A stretch of 64,000 bases of DNA, from contig NZ_MAKX01000002.1 in NCBI RefSeq assembly GCF_001693415.1, positions 62,001 to 126,000 on the forward strand, in the 5' to 3' direction. Positions 55,641 through 64,000 of the stretch are shown piece by piece. Below the pieces are notes generated by a model that made no database searches, was not told the origin of the DNA, and was given only the letters and a program-made list of their open reading frames with translations. Within the stretch, counting starts at the first letter, position 1; the number at the start of each line of letters is the position of its first letter. Both the position numbers and the translations under genes were made by a program. This DNA comes from Tenacibaculum soleae (GTDB lineage: Bacteria > Bacteroidota > Bacteroidia > Flavobacteriales > Flavobacteriaceae).

Positions 55641-56702
55641 ATGCCCAATAAAATATTAAATAAAAAAAGCAACAGAACTATTTCAAGAAAACACCATATT
55701 ATATTTTGGTTAAGTTATTTTGTTTTTAACGTGGTACGATGGGGTAGCTATTTTGATGATTATTGGTATTCTTTAAAATCAAATTTAGTTGAATTTCCCT
55801 TACATATTATATTAGTTTATACAAACGTGTATTTTTTTATACCTAAATACTTAATTACCAAAAAGTATAAAACTTATGTTGCTTTATTGCTTTTAGCTTT
55901 AGGTATGCTTTATATGGTTAGAACAGGTTTAAATTATATATTGGTTACCAAAAATATTTGGCCTGAAACAGAACTATATCAACAAGCTTTTACCTTTAAT
56001 CATATTACAGCAGTTACTATTGGCGAACTTTATGTTCTTGCTTTAGCTACTGCCATAAAACTAACAATAGATTGGATTAATCAAAAAAACAGAATAGAAA
56101 CCTTACGAAAAGAGCATTTAAAAAGTGAATTAAACTTTTTAAAATCTCAAATACAACCTCATTTTTTTTTTAACACTCTTAACAATTTATACGCTTTAAC
56201 TCTAGAAAAATCTAACCTTGCTCCTGATGTTGTTTTAAAATTATCAGACATTATGCAATATGTTATTTATGATATAAAAAAAAGTAAGGTGAAATTATTA
56301 GATGAAATTAAGTATATTCAAAATTATGTTGATTTAGAGCTTTTACGTTGTCATGAAAATTCAAAAATAGATATTCATATAAAAGGAAATATTAATGACG
56401 TAAAAATTCCTCCTTTAATTTTTCTATCTTATATTGAAAACTGTTTTAAACATGGTAACAAAAATAGTAGCGATTTTTATATTTGTATTAAAGTAAAAAA
56501 AGAATCAAATGATTTTCTTATTTTAAACATCGAAAACTCAATTGATGATACCAATGTATTTATGAATAATAATTTAAAAGGAGGTGTCGGAAATTCTAAC
56601 ACAAAAAGAAGACTAGACCTTATTTATAAAAACAACTATCGTTTAAATATTCAAAAAAAGGTAAAAAAATTTACCGTAAACCTTAAAATTCCTTTAACTT
56701 AA
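55641..56702 (+). CDS. LytS-type sensor histidine kinase
   Basis: A 353-residue membrane kinase. Four helices at about 20-145 make up the sensor; then the His_kinase domain with the phospho-His in LKSQIQPHFFFNTLNNLYALTLEKS near residue 175, and an HATPase end where N and G boxes appear as YIENCFKHGNKNSS and GGVGNSNTKRRLDLIY. It forms a two-gene unit with the LytTR regulator (10 nt apart). Position opposite susC implies control of the GlcNAc locus, replacing the usual hybrid two-component system or SusR found in other polysaccharide-use loci. Confidence 0.93.
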   Translation: MPNKILNKKSNRTISRKHHIIFWLSYFVFNVVRWGSYFDDYWYSLKSNLVEFPLHIILVYTNVYFFIPKYLITKKYKTYVALLLLALGMLYMVRTGLNYILVTKNIWPETELYQQAFTFNHITAVTIGELYVLALATAIKLTIDWINQKNRIETLRKEHLKSELNFLKSQIQPHFFFNTLNNLYALTLEKSNLAPDVVLKLSDIMQYVIYDIKKSKVKLLDEIKYIQNYVDLELLRCHENSKIDIHIKGNINDVKIPPLIFLSYIENCFKHGNKNSSDFYICIKVKKESNDFLILNIENSIDDTNVFMNNNLKGGVGNSNTKRRLDLIYKNNYRLNIQKKVKKFTVNLKIPLT

Positions 56703-56712
56703 AAATAAAAAA

Positions 56713-57420
56713 GTGAACATAAACTGTGTTATTATAGACGACGAACCTTTAGCTATAAAGGTTATTAAAAATCATTTACAGGAATTTAAAAACATCGTAA
56801 TTGTTGATACTTTTAACAATCCTATTGAAGCGATGCATACTATTGAAAGTAATAAAATAGATGTCATCTTTTTAGATATCAACATGCCTAAAATGAGCGG
56901 GTTAGAATTTTTACGAAATACAAAAATAAAACCATACGTAATAATTACTACTGCTTATCGAGAATTTGCTATTGAAGGATACGACTTAGATGTTTTAGAT
57001 TACCTTGTAAAACCAATTCCTTTTCCTCGATTTTTAAAAACCATTAACAAACTAACCCAACGCATACAAAGTAATAACACGGATATAGAAATAACCAAAA
57101 ACTCTCACATATTTTTAAAAGTTGATAAAAAACTCGTTAAAATAAAACATAACGACATTTTATATATTGAAAGTTTAAAAGACTATATAAAAGTTACCAC
57201 AATAGAAAACAATTACGTTGTACACAAATCCCTAACAAGTATAACTGAAGAATTACCAAGTGAATATTTTTTAAGAATACACAGATCTTACACTATTGCC
57301 TCTGATAAAGTTAATTATATTGAAGGAAACTCTTTAAACATCAATAATAAAAGAATCCCTATCGGACGAAAGTATTTAAACATCACCAAGCAAATTATTT
57401 TAAAGACAAACGACGAATAA
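56713..57420 (+). CDS. LytTR response regulator
   Basis: A 235-residue regulator. Receiver domain (about 1-120): the acid pocket IIDDEP at residue 7, phospho-acceptor Asp in DVIFLDINMPKMSG near 55, and Thr/Lys positions TTAYREFA and YLVKPIPF. LytTR DNA-binding domain (about 137-235): FLKVDKKLVKIKHNDILYIESLKDYIKV ... LRIHRSYTI. It probably binds direct repeats upstream of susC or the symporter gene, though I saw no convincing site. Start codon is GTG at 56713. Confidence 0.94.
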   Translation: MNINCVIIDDEPLAIKVIKNHLQEFKNIVIVDTFNNPIEAMHTIESNKIDVIFLDINMPKMSGLEFLRNTKIKPYVIITTAYREFAIEGYDLDVLDYLVKPIPFPRFLKTINKLTQRIQSNNTDIEITKNSHIFLKVDKKLVKIKHNDILYIESLKDYIKVTTIENNYVVHKSLTSITEELPSEYFLRIHRSYTIASDKVNYIEGNSLNINNKRIPIGRKYLNITKQIILKTNDE

Positions 57421-57532
57421 AATGAATCTCTTTATTTAAATGTTGTTTAACAAAAAAATAACGTTGTTAGTAGAATTTATTAACACAAAGGTGTTCAACT
57501 TCCCTAAATTTAAAATCTAAAATTTAAAATAA

Positions 57533-59263
57533 ATGATCAACTTAGGCTTGCTCGATTCTTCAATCATCATCGGTTTTTTCATTCTCTCATTACTCATTGG
57601 TATATGGGCTTCAAAATCTGCAGGAAAAAGCAGTGCTGAATTCTTTTTATCTGGTAGAAACATGCCTTGGTGGTTATTAGGAGTCTCAATGGTTGCAACC
57701 ACTTTTGCTGCTGACACTCCTGGTTTAGTGACTGAACTAGTCCGAAAAAATGGTGTTTCAGGTAACTGGGTTTGGTGGGCAATGCTACTAACAGGAATGC
57801 TGACCGTTTTTTTTTATGCTAAACTTTGGAGAAAATCTGGAATTAGCACCGATTTAGAATTTTATGAGTTGCGTTACTCTGGTAAAATGGCAAGTTTTTT
57901 AAGGGGCTTTAGAGCTATTTATTTAGGGGTAATTTTTAATATTATTACCATGGCGGGTGTTTGTTTAGCGGGAGCTAAAATAGCCAACATTTTATTAGGT
58001 ATTTCGCAAGGTGAAATGCTTTTATACTCATCGATAATTGTTGTAATATACTCTTCTTTAGGAGGATTGAAAGGTGTTTTATTGACTGATTTTGTGCAGT
58101 TTTTAATAGCGATGGTCGGTTCAGTTTGGGCAACTGTTTACATTTTAGACTTACCAGAAATAAATGGATTATCTAATTTATTAAGCCATCCAAATGTAAG
58201 CGATAAACTAGCTTTTTTTCCTGATTTTTCTAATACTGAAGCTTTAATTACATTATTTATAATTCCGTTTGCAGTGCAATGGTGGAGTACTTGGTACCCT
58301 GGTGCCGAACCTGGTGGAGGTGGTTATATTGCACAACGTATGTTAGCTGCCAAAGATGAAAAAAACGCAACCTGGGCAACCTTATTTTTTAACTTTGCAC
58401 ACTACGCTTTACGTCCTTGGCCATGGATTATTGTTGGATTAGCTTCATTAATCATTTTTCCGAGTTTAGATAGCATGAACCAAGCTTTTCCAAGTTTATC
58501 AGCAGACATGCAAGGACATGATGTTGGATATGCCGCTATGATGACTTATTTACCTGCCGGATTGTTAGGTATTGTATTAACCTCATTAATTGCTGCTTTT
58601 ATGAGTACTATTTCAACGCAATTAAACTGGGGTAGTTCATACTTAGTAAACGATTTTTATAGCCGATTTATAAATAAAGATGCTTCTGAAAAACAAAAAG
58701 TTGTTGTAGGTAGAGTATCAACGGTTTTATTAATGTTATTTGCCGCATTATTTTCTTTTTACTTACAATCTGCAAAAGATGTATTTGATTTATTATTACA
58801 AATTGGAGCCGGAACTGGATTGTTATTTATTTTACGTTGGTTTTGGAGTAGAATAAATCCGTATAGTGAAATTGCAGCAATGGCTATTTCTTTTATTATT
58901 GCTGTTTTCTTTTTTGTTAATGGAAAAATGGAAACACCAATGGTTGAAATCGCAGGATACTGGCAATTAATTATAGGAGTAATCATAACAACCATCGGAT
59001 GGGTTACAGTAACACTTTTAACACAGCCTAGTACCCCTGAAACTATTGCAAATTTTGAAAACTTAATTTTTGACGGAGAAAGTAAGTTTAAAAATATTGG
59101 TGCTAAAATAGTAGGTTTTATTACAGGTACTATTGGTGTTTACAGCTTCCTATTTGCAACAGGTAACTTTATTTATGGTAAAATGTTATTAGCTATCACG
59201 CTATCAATAGTTACCTTACTATGTATATATATTTTGAGGAGAATTTGGAAATACATCTCTTAA
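57533..59263 (+). CDS. Sodium:solute symporter (SSS family)
   Basis: A 576-residue inner-membrane symporter with about 14 helices. It carries the SSS signature region GLKGVLLTDFVQFLIAMVGS and the Bacteroidota-type WWSTWYPGAEPGGGGYIAQRMLAAKDEKNA; NWGSSYLVNDFYSRF is also typical. Its cluster position makes GlcNAc or a chitin disaccharide a likely cargo, Na+-driven, but substrate cannot be read from the sequence. It follows the LytTR gene by 112 nt and has its own strong terminator. Start ATG 57533. Confidence 0.93.
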   Translation: MINLGLLDSSIIIGFFILSLLIGIWASKSAGKSSAEFFLSGRNMPWWLLGVSMVATTFAADTPGLVTELVRKNGVSGNWVWWAMLLTGMLTVFFYAKLWRKSGISTDLEFYELRYSGKMASFLRGFRAIYLGVIFNIITMAGVCLAGAKIANILLGISQGEMLLYSSIIVVIYSSLGGLKGVLLTDFVQFLIAMVGSVWATVYILDLPEINGLSNLLSHPNVSDKLAFFPDFSNTEALITLFIIPFAVQWWSTWYPGAEPGGGGYIAQRMLAAKDEKNATWATLFFNFAHYALRPWPWIIVGLASLIIFPSLDSMNQAFPSLSADMQGHDVGYAAMMTYLPAGLLGIVLTSLIAAFMSTISTQLNWGSSYLVNDFYSRFINKDASEKQKVVVGRVSTVLLMLFAALFSFYLQSAKDVFDLLLQIGAGTGLLFILRWFWSRINPYSEIAAMAISFIIAVFFFVNGKMETPMVEIAGYWQLIIGVIITTIGWVTVTLLTQPSTPETIANFENLIFDGESKFKNIGAKIVGFITGTIGVYSFLFATGNFIYGKMLLAITLSIVTLLCIYILRRIWKYIS

Positions 59264-59270
59264 AAACAAA

Positions 59271-59308
59271 AAAAAAGCCTTAAGATAAATTTATTTTAAG
59301 GCTTTTTT
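59271..59308. terminator. Bidirectional terminator overlapping the TPR gene end
   Basis: AAAAAAGCCTTAA pairs perfectly with TTAAGGCTTTTTT around GATAAATTTATT. On the plus strand it ends the symporter transcript; on the minus strand the stop codon of the TPR gene lies in its loop, so it also ends that one. Confidence 0.9.
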
Positions 59309-60661
59309 ATAACTTGATAATATGATTTGAACTTTTTCGTTTTCAAAAACGGTAGGAAATAATTCTTTAATAATTGTATGATATTCGTAGTTAATCGCTA
59401 TTGCATTTCTTAAATGTGTTAAACCATAATCTTCCTTTTCTAAAATCATGAATAACCCGCACAAGCGATATTCTATCTCAGCAAATTCTTTATATATTTT
59501 TTTTGCCTTAACAACCACTTTTAAAGCTTCATTAAAATTCCCTAAAAACAATAAAACATCTGCCAATGTAATGTAAACTTCTACCTCTTGCTCTTCTATA
59601 CTAACTGCGGTATAAAAAGCTTTTACAGCTTCTTCATAAAAATTTAGCTTCAAATTAATGTCAGCATATATTTTCCAGTAAAAAGAATTTATTTCATCTA
59701 TCTGTATTGCTTTATTAATATAATACAATGCTTTTTGATAGTCATTATCTTTATAACAAGCACTTGCCAACAGCATCCAACCTTTATCCAATAAAGGATC
59801 TTCGTGAACCGCTTTTTTATAAAAATGTATTGCTGTATGAATAGTATCTAATTTTTCATAACACTTACCTACCCTTATGTAGGCAAAAGCAGTAGGATCA
59901 TCTAATTCAAGGGTAATTAAATAGTTACTAATTGCCTCTTCATAACGACATAACTCTTCTAATGTTTTTGCTTTTTCTAAATACCCTCCAATAAAACTTT
60001 CATCTATCAACACAGAAAAATCAAAAGCCCTAAGTGCCTTTTTATGCATTTCTAATTCAGAATATTGTTTTCCTAATTGATGCCAAGCCACTTCACAATA
60101 AGGATTAACATCTACATATTCATTTAAAAACTTTATTGCCTCAATATGTTTTTTTTGCATATCAAAACAATACACAACATTATATAAAGACGAGTAATCT
60201 TCATAATCTTCAGCTACACACTTCTCAAAATTTAATCGGGCATTTTCAAAATCATCTAAATATAAATACTCCATACCTAACATTGACCAAATATCAGCAG
60301 GATCCTCAACATATGATAATGATTCTTTTAAAACATTTATCGCTTTTATATGTTGCTTTTTTTTAGATAAAATTAATGCTTTTTGAATAAAAACTTCATC
60401 ATTATGAGGTTCTATTGCTTCAATATCAGTTAACATTTTAACTGCTTCTTGTAGTTTATTTTCAAAAATTAAAATCTCTACCTTCATTAATTTCAATTGA
60501 ATTGAAGTAGGGTGCTGTTCTAAACCTAACTGTACAGCTTTTTTTGCCAACGAATGTTTTGCTATATTTAAATAATGCTCAATAATTGTTTCAAACTCAA
60601 CAGCATCAAAAAAATATACATCGTTGGTTTTCAACATAGACTCAAATTTCAATATCGACAT
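59291..60661 (-). CDS. Tetratricopeptide-repeat protein
   Basis: A 456-residue protein built almost wholly of TPR helix pairs, about 10-11 of them (for example AIKFLNEYVDVNPYCEVAWHQLGKQYSELEMHKKALRAF). No signal peptide or membrane helix, so cytoplasmic or peripheral. TPRs mediate protein contacts; the partner is unknown. ATG 60661. Its stop codon lies inside the terminator hairpin of the converging symporter gene. Confidence 0.9.
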   Translation of the reverse strand: MSILKFESMLKTNDVYFFDAVEFETIIEHYLNIAKHSLAKKAVQLGLEQHPTSIQLKLMKVEILIFENKLQEAVKMLTDIEAIEPHNDEVFIQKALILSKKKQHIKAINVLKESLSYVEDPADIWSMLGMEYLYLDDFENARLNFEKCVAEDYEDYSSLYNVVYCFDMQKKHIEAIKFLNEYVDVNPYCEVAWHQLGKQYSELEMHKKALRAFDFSVLIDESFIGGYLEKAKTLEELCRYEEAISNYLITLELDDPTAFAYIRVGKCYEKLDTIHTAIHFYKKAVHEDPLLDKGWMLLASACYKDNDYQKALYYINKAIQIDEINSFYWKIYADINLKLNFYEEAVKAFYTAVSIEEQEVEVYITLADVLLFLGNFNEALKVVVKAKKIYKEFAEIEYRLCGLFMILEKEDYGLTHLRNAIAINYEYHTIIKELFPTVFENEKVQIILSSYKKALK

Positions 60662-60784
60662 AAGTTACATGTTTCATGTATATATAAATTTACTACAAGA
60701 ATAAGAGTTTTTCACTATTACCAATTTTTGTTTTCAACAATTTAATTAACAATAATATACGTATGATCTCTTTTATTTTTCTTG

Positions 60785-60815
60785 TTTGAAAGAACCAATT
60801 ATTTTTCTATATTTG
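60785..60815 (+). promoter_or_regulatory. Promoter of the DUF2853 gene
   Basis: TTTG at 60785-60788, a 19-nt spacer, then TATATTTG at 60808-60815: a full Bacteroidota promoter. The leader would be about 47 nt. Confidence 0.8.
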
Positions 60816-60867
60816 GAATAACTAAAGTTTTACAAAAACTTATATCTAATAAAAAATAAAAAAAATC

Positions 60868-61209
60868 ATGAGTAAATTTGACGAAAAAGTAGAGTTGTAT
60901 AAAAAATTTATGGACGATAGAGATATTCGCTCTAACACAGATTTATTAAAAGCTGTTACTAAAGGCCTAGGTCCTTCTATTTACAAAAAAGACGCTGAAA
61001 CTGTATCTGGTACTGATGCTAAAGAGCTAGAAACAGTAAAGAAAAATTTTTTAATGAAAAAATTAGGTTTAGCTGATAGCCCTGAATTAGATAAGGCTAT
61101 TGATGAAGTTATGGAAAGAATTGGAAGATCTGAAAGAAACAAATATCGTGCTGTAGTTTATTATATGTTAGCTAAAAAATTTGATAAAGAAGCTGTTTAC
61201 GGAATGTAA
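60868..61209 (+). CDS. DUF2853 family protein
   Basis: A 113-residue small, all-helical, acidic-basic protein of the DUF2853 family; there is no signal peptide. It has the conserved GLGPSIYKKDAETVSGTD segment near 34-52 and the end YRAVVYYMLAKKF. Function is unknown, though a structure of this family shows a compact helical fold from memory. It is monocistronic with its own strong promoter and terminator, so probably well expressed. Confidence 0.85.
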   Translation: MSKFDEKVELYKKFMDDRDIRSNTDLLKAVTKGLGPSIYKKDAETVSGTDAKELETVKKNFLMKKLGLADSPELDKAIDEVMERIGRSERNKYRAVVYYMLAKKFDKEAVYGM

Positions 61210-61231
61210 AATTTACTATTTTCATAAAAAA

Positions 61232-61266
61232 AAGTCTTGTATTGATTTTAATACAGGACTTTTTTT
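61232..61266 (+). terminator. Terminator of the DUF2853 gene
   Basis: AGTCTTGTATT pairs with AATACAGGACT (one G-T) around GATTTT, then a T run. Confidence 0.88.
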
Positions 61267-61295
61267 ATTTTAGCCACAACAAACAAACTATATTT

Positions 61296-62720
61296 ATGTC
61301 GCAATTTATTAGTGTTTTTGACATGCTAAAAATTGGCGTTGGTCCCTCAAGCTCACACACTTTAGGTCCATGGAGAGCCGCCCAACAATGGATTGAAAAG
61401 TTAAAAAAAAATACTCTTTTTAACAACATTGATGGTATTAGAATAGATTTATATGGCTCTTTATCACTAACAGGTAAAGGACACGCTACTGATTTATCAG
61501 TATTATTAGGATTAAGTGGTACGGATCCAGAATATATTCCTGTTGAAAATATAGACACTATTATCAGTAAAATAAAAGAAACGAATCGTTTAAATTTTAA
61601 TGCAGAAAAACAACTCGTTTTTTCAACCGAAAACATTGTTTTTAACAAAGATTTTTTACCTTTTCATTCTAACGGATTAACCTTTCGAGGTTTTACTAAA
61701 GGAAAAGAAGTTTCTACCGAAACCTACTACTCTATCGGTGGTGGTTTTGTTATTCAAGAAGAAGTAACCACTCCTTCTGATACTGAAATTAATAAACAAA
61801 ACTTTCCTTTTCCAATAAACAGAGCTACCGAATTAGAAGCATACTGCGACAAAGAGCAACAAAAAATATCTGACATTGTTTATCAAAACGAACTTGTTTT
61901 AAAATCTTCTACCGAAATAGACACCGAATTAAAACGAGTTTGGGAAACCATGTTAGAATGCATGTATATCGGTTGTCATACCGAAGGTGTTTTACCTGGC
62001 GGATTAAATGTAAAACGAAGAGCTTTTGACACGCATAAAAAACTCATAAAAAAAGCTAATTACACAAATCAAGATGAATGGATTACTGCCATTAGAAGTA
62101 CCGAAGTAAAGTTTCGTGAAATTTTAAAATGGGTAAGCTGTTTGGCTTTATCTGTAAATGAAGTAAATGCTGCTTTAGGTAGGGTTGTTACCGCTCCTAC
62201 CAATGGAAGTGCTGGAGTTATCCCCGCTGTTTTAATGTATTATTTAGTAATTGAAAACCATAAAGCTGATTTTGAACATATTAAAAAATTCTTATTAGTT
62301 GCAGGCGAAATAGGAAGTATTTTTAAGAAAAATGCGACAATATCAGCAGCTATGGGAGGTTGTCAGGCAGAAATAGGTGTTTCATCTGCAATGGCAGCAG
62401 CAGCACTAACCGAGCTTTTAGGTGGTACACCAGCACAATGTTTGGTTGCTGCCGAGATAGCAATGGAACATCATTTAGGTTTAACCTGTGACCCTATTGG
62501 TGGATTAGTGCAAGTGCCTTGTATTGAACGTAATGCAATGGGAGCTATTAAAGCAATTAATGCTGCTGAGATGGCTTTAGAAACAGATCCTAAAAATTCT
62601 TTAGTGCCTTTAGATAAGGTAATTGATACCATGTGGGAAACAGCTAAAGATATGCACCGAAACTATAAAGAAACTTCTGAAGGTGGCTTAGCTATTACTG
62701 TTGGTTTGGCCGCTTGTTAA
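61296..62720 (+). CDS. sdaA: L-serine ammonia-lyase (Fe-S type, single chain)
   Basis: A 474-residue iron-sulfur L-serine dehydratase that turns L-serine into pyruvate and ammonia. N-terminal beta domain (about 1-170, ISVFDMLKIGVGPSSSHTLGPWRAA) is fused to the catalytic alpha domain (about 190-470). The 4Fe-4S-binding cysteines are likely those in MGGCQAEIGVSSAMAAAAL, CDPIGGLVQVPCIERNAMGA. ATG 61296 gives MSQFISVFDMLK; a frame opening at 61242 overlaps the terminator and is discarded. It has no close operon partner. Confidence 0.97.
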   Translation: MSQFISVFDMLKIGVGPSSSHTLGPWRAAQQWIEKLKKNTLFNNIDGIRIDLYGSLSLTGKGHATDLSVLLGLSGTDPEYIPVENIDTIISKIKETNRLNFNAEKQLVFSTENIVFNKDFLPFHSNGLTFRGFTKGKEVSTETYYSIGGGFVIQEEVTTPSDTEINKQNFPFPINRATELEAYCDKEQQKISDIVYQNELVLKSSTEIDTELKRVWETMLECMYIGCHTEGVLPGGLNVKRRAFDTHKKLIKKANYTNQDEWITAIRSTEVKFREILKWVSCLALSVNEVNAALGRVVTAPTNGSAGVIPAVLMYYLVIENHKADFEHIKKFLLVAGEIGSIFKKNATISAAMGGCQAEIGVSSAMAAAALTELLGGTPAQCLVAAEIAMEHHLGLTCDPIGGLVQVPCIERNAMGAIKAINAAEMALETDPKNSLVPLDKVIDTMWETAKDMHRNYKETSEGGLAITVGLAAC

Positions 62721-62723
62721 AAT

Positions 62724-62754
62724 AATTGACGCATAATAAAAAAATGCGTCAATT
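62724..62754. terminator. Hairpin between sdaA and yaaA
   Basis: AATTGACGCAT pairs perfectly with ATGCGTCAATT around a 9-nt loop. No strong T run, so it is a possible bidirectional terminator for the two convergent genes. Confidence 0.6.
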
Positions 62755-62759
62755 AAATA

Positions 62760-63518
62760 TTAACGTGTAAAAACCAATTCGTTTTCTGATGACATTTCTT
62801 TTGAAAACAAATAACCATCAATGTTAAAGCCCTGTAAACCATCTATGGTTTCAATTTCGTTTTCAATTATATAACGAACCATTAAACCACGTGCTTTTTT
62901 AGCAAAGGTCATAATTGTTTTATATTGTCCGTTTTTAAAATCTTTAAAAACAGGAGTAACCATTGGCACTTTTAGTACTTTTTTAGGCAACGCTTTAAAA
63001 TACTCTGTACTTGCTAAATTTACCAGCAACTCATCATCTGCTAGTTCTTTATTTAAAGAATCTACTAACTCATTGTTCCAAAATTTATACAAATTTTCAG
63101 TACGACCTACTTTTAACTTCGTTCCCATTTCTAAACGGTAAGGCTGAATTAAATCTAAAGGTTTTAACAATCCATATAATCCTGATAAAATACGAAGTCG
63201 TTCTTGTAAAACTGGCAATTTATCTTCTGCCAATGTAGTTACATCTATCCCTCTAAAAACCTCACCCGTAAAAGAAAAAATGGCTTGTTTTGCGTTTTCT
63301 AATTCAAATGGTGTTTGCCAATTTTGATTTCTTTCATAGTTTAAATTAGCTAAATCATCAGAAATTTTCATTAAGTCACTTAACTTTTTTCTAGAAAGTG
63401 TTTTTAGTTTTTTATTCAGTTTTGCTGATTGTTCTAAAAAACGTGGTTGTGTGTATAAATTAGTGTTTGCTTTTGTTTCAAAATCTAATGATTTTGCAGG
63501 AGATATAATTATTTTCAT
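62760..63518 (-). CDS. yaaA: Peroxide stress protein YaaA
   Basis: A 252-residue protein of the YaaA (DUF328) family that limits iron-driven damage under peroxide stress in E. coli. The pattern is clear: IIISPAKSLDFE at residue 3, FTGEVFRGIDVTTL near 85, LRILSGLYGLLKPLDLIQPYRLEMGTKL near 107, and NLASTEYFKAL near 165. ATG 63518. Converges on sdaA with a hairpin between. Confidence 0.96.
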   Translation of the reverse strand: MKIIISPAKSLDFETKANTNLYTQPRFLEQSAKLNKKLKTLSRKKLSDLMKISDDLANLNYERNQNWQTPFELENAKQAIFSFTGEVFRGIDVTTLAEDKLPVLQERLRILSGLYGLLKPLDLIQPYRLEMGTKLKVGRTENLYKFWNNELVDSLNKELADDELLVNLASTEYFKALPKKVLKVPMVTPVFKDFKNGQYKTIMTFAKKARGLMVRYIIENEIETIDGLQGFNIDGYLFSKEMSSENELVFTR

Positions 63519-63616
63519 TCAACTAATATTTAGTGTAAAAATAAGAAGCCTTCTTTTAATCTAAAATCATTTTTAGAATTAAAAATTAATAGTACTATTA
63601 ATAAATTCAATACTGC

Positions 63617-64000
63617 CTAAATTTTCAATCCATCATAAGCTAAAAACACATTTTCAGGCAGCTCTTTTTCTACTTCTTCATGTAAACCTAACAACTCGCT
63701 TATATGCGTTAAATATGCTTTTTTAGGTTTTAATTCTTTAATAAAAGCCAAAGATTCTTCCAAATTAAAATGCGTTGCATGTGGCTCTCTTCTTAATCCT
63801 GTTACAATAAGTGTATCTAAATTATATAATTTCTTTTTTTCTTCTTCGGTAATTGTTTTAATATCTGTAAGGTAAGCAACGTCATTAAATCGATAGCCTA
63901 AAATTGGTAATTGTCCATGCATTACCTCAATCGGAATTACATTTACATGATTAAAGTAAAAACTTTGCTGATGAGAAATAATGTTCGGTGCTACTTTTGG
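63617..64000 (-). CDS. MBL-fold metal-dependent hydrolase (5' part outside window)
   Basis: 128 codons of the C-terminal part of a metallo-beta-lactamase-fold phosphodiesterase, resembling PhnP/RNase-Z-like enzymes; the frame is open to the window's right edge. Visible features are the metal His/Asp region FNHVNVIPIEVMHGQLPILGYRFNDVAYLTDIK, LIVTGLRREPHATHFN and AYLTHIS. The N-terminal HxHxDH motif is outside. The ATG at 63922 is internal, since the frame stays open and conserved upstream. Substrate unknown. Confidence 0.85.
   Translation of the reverse strand, partial: PKVAPNIISHQQSFYFNHVNVIPIEVMHGQLPILGYRFNDVAYLTDIKTITEEEKKKLYNLDTLIVTGLRREPHATHFNLEESLAFIKELKPKKAYLTHISELLGLHEEVEKELPENVFLAYDGLKI

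Overview
The window is ordinary low-GC chromosome of a marine-type flavobacterium (Bacteroidota, Flavobacteriaceae; Tenacibaculum- or Polaribacter-like). The evidence is a SusC/SusD pair, a menaquinone cluster, MCE/LptD envelope genes, Bacteroidota-type promoters (TTTG, about 19 nt, TAnnTTTG), few Shine-Dalgarno sequences, and short intergenic inverted repeats of flavobacterial type. I see no rRNA, tRNA, CRISPR, IS element, integrase or phage gene. Most genes are core metabolism and envelope functions with consistent composition.

Layout. 1-7 kb: a partial fatty acid hydroxylase, a YkgJ-type Cys-cluster protein, argS, lpdA, an erythromycin-esterase-like protein and a small two-repeat Cys lipoprotein. 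7-15.4 kb, mostly minus strand: ettA, a small membrane protein, lpxD, fadH, pirin, then a MarR-OsmC-FMN reductase-DoxX stress operon that includes a glutaredoxin-fold protein without its cysteines. 15.4-25.4 kb: a GNAT gene, the glyoxylate shunt aceB-aceA, a divergent ScfR/RamB-type regulator with a perfect 40-bp palindrome between them, a carboxyltransferase, a large lipid-anchored or membrane-tethered hypothetical protein and a YebC protein. 25.4-32.5 kb: a SusC-head/VWA chimera, a zinc-ribbon membrane protein, and the menaquinone genes menE, menC and menA interspersed with a CPBP protease and an SRPBCC protein. 32.5-39.8 kb: two Fe-S proteins, an MCE protein, a cell-wall amidase and, divergently, an LptD-like protein. 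39.8-41.3 kb: RidA, a Crp/Fnr regulator and a small membrane protein.

41.4-59.3 kb is the most coherent block. On the minus strand, in transcription order, lie SusC, SusD, a NagB-deacetylase fusion, a GH20 hexosaminidase, a shortened LacI regulator, a GlcNAc-type kinase, pfkA, two gap paralogues and mgsA. Diverging from susC are a LytS-type kinase, a LytTR response regulator and a sodium:solute symporter. Together these read as a route from extracellular GlcNAc-containing glycan to lower glycolysis. No nagA is present; the deacetylase domain fused to NagB may supply that step.

59.3-64 kb: a TPR protein, a DUF2853 protein behind a textbook promoter, L-serine dehydratase, YaaA and a partial metallo-beta-lactamase-fold hydrolase.

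The best leads are the aceBA/ScfR palindrome, the SusC-head/VWA chimera, the cysteine-free glutaredoxin-like protein, the internally deleted LacI, and the GlcNAc-to-glycolysis block. I did not find a clear-cut new defence or mobile system.
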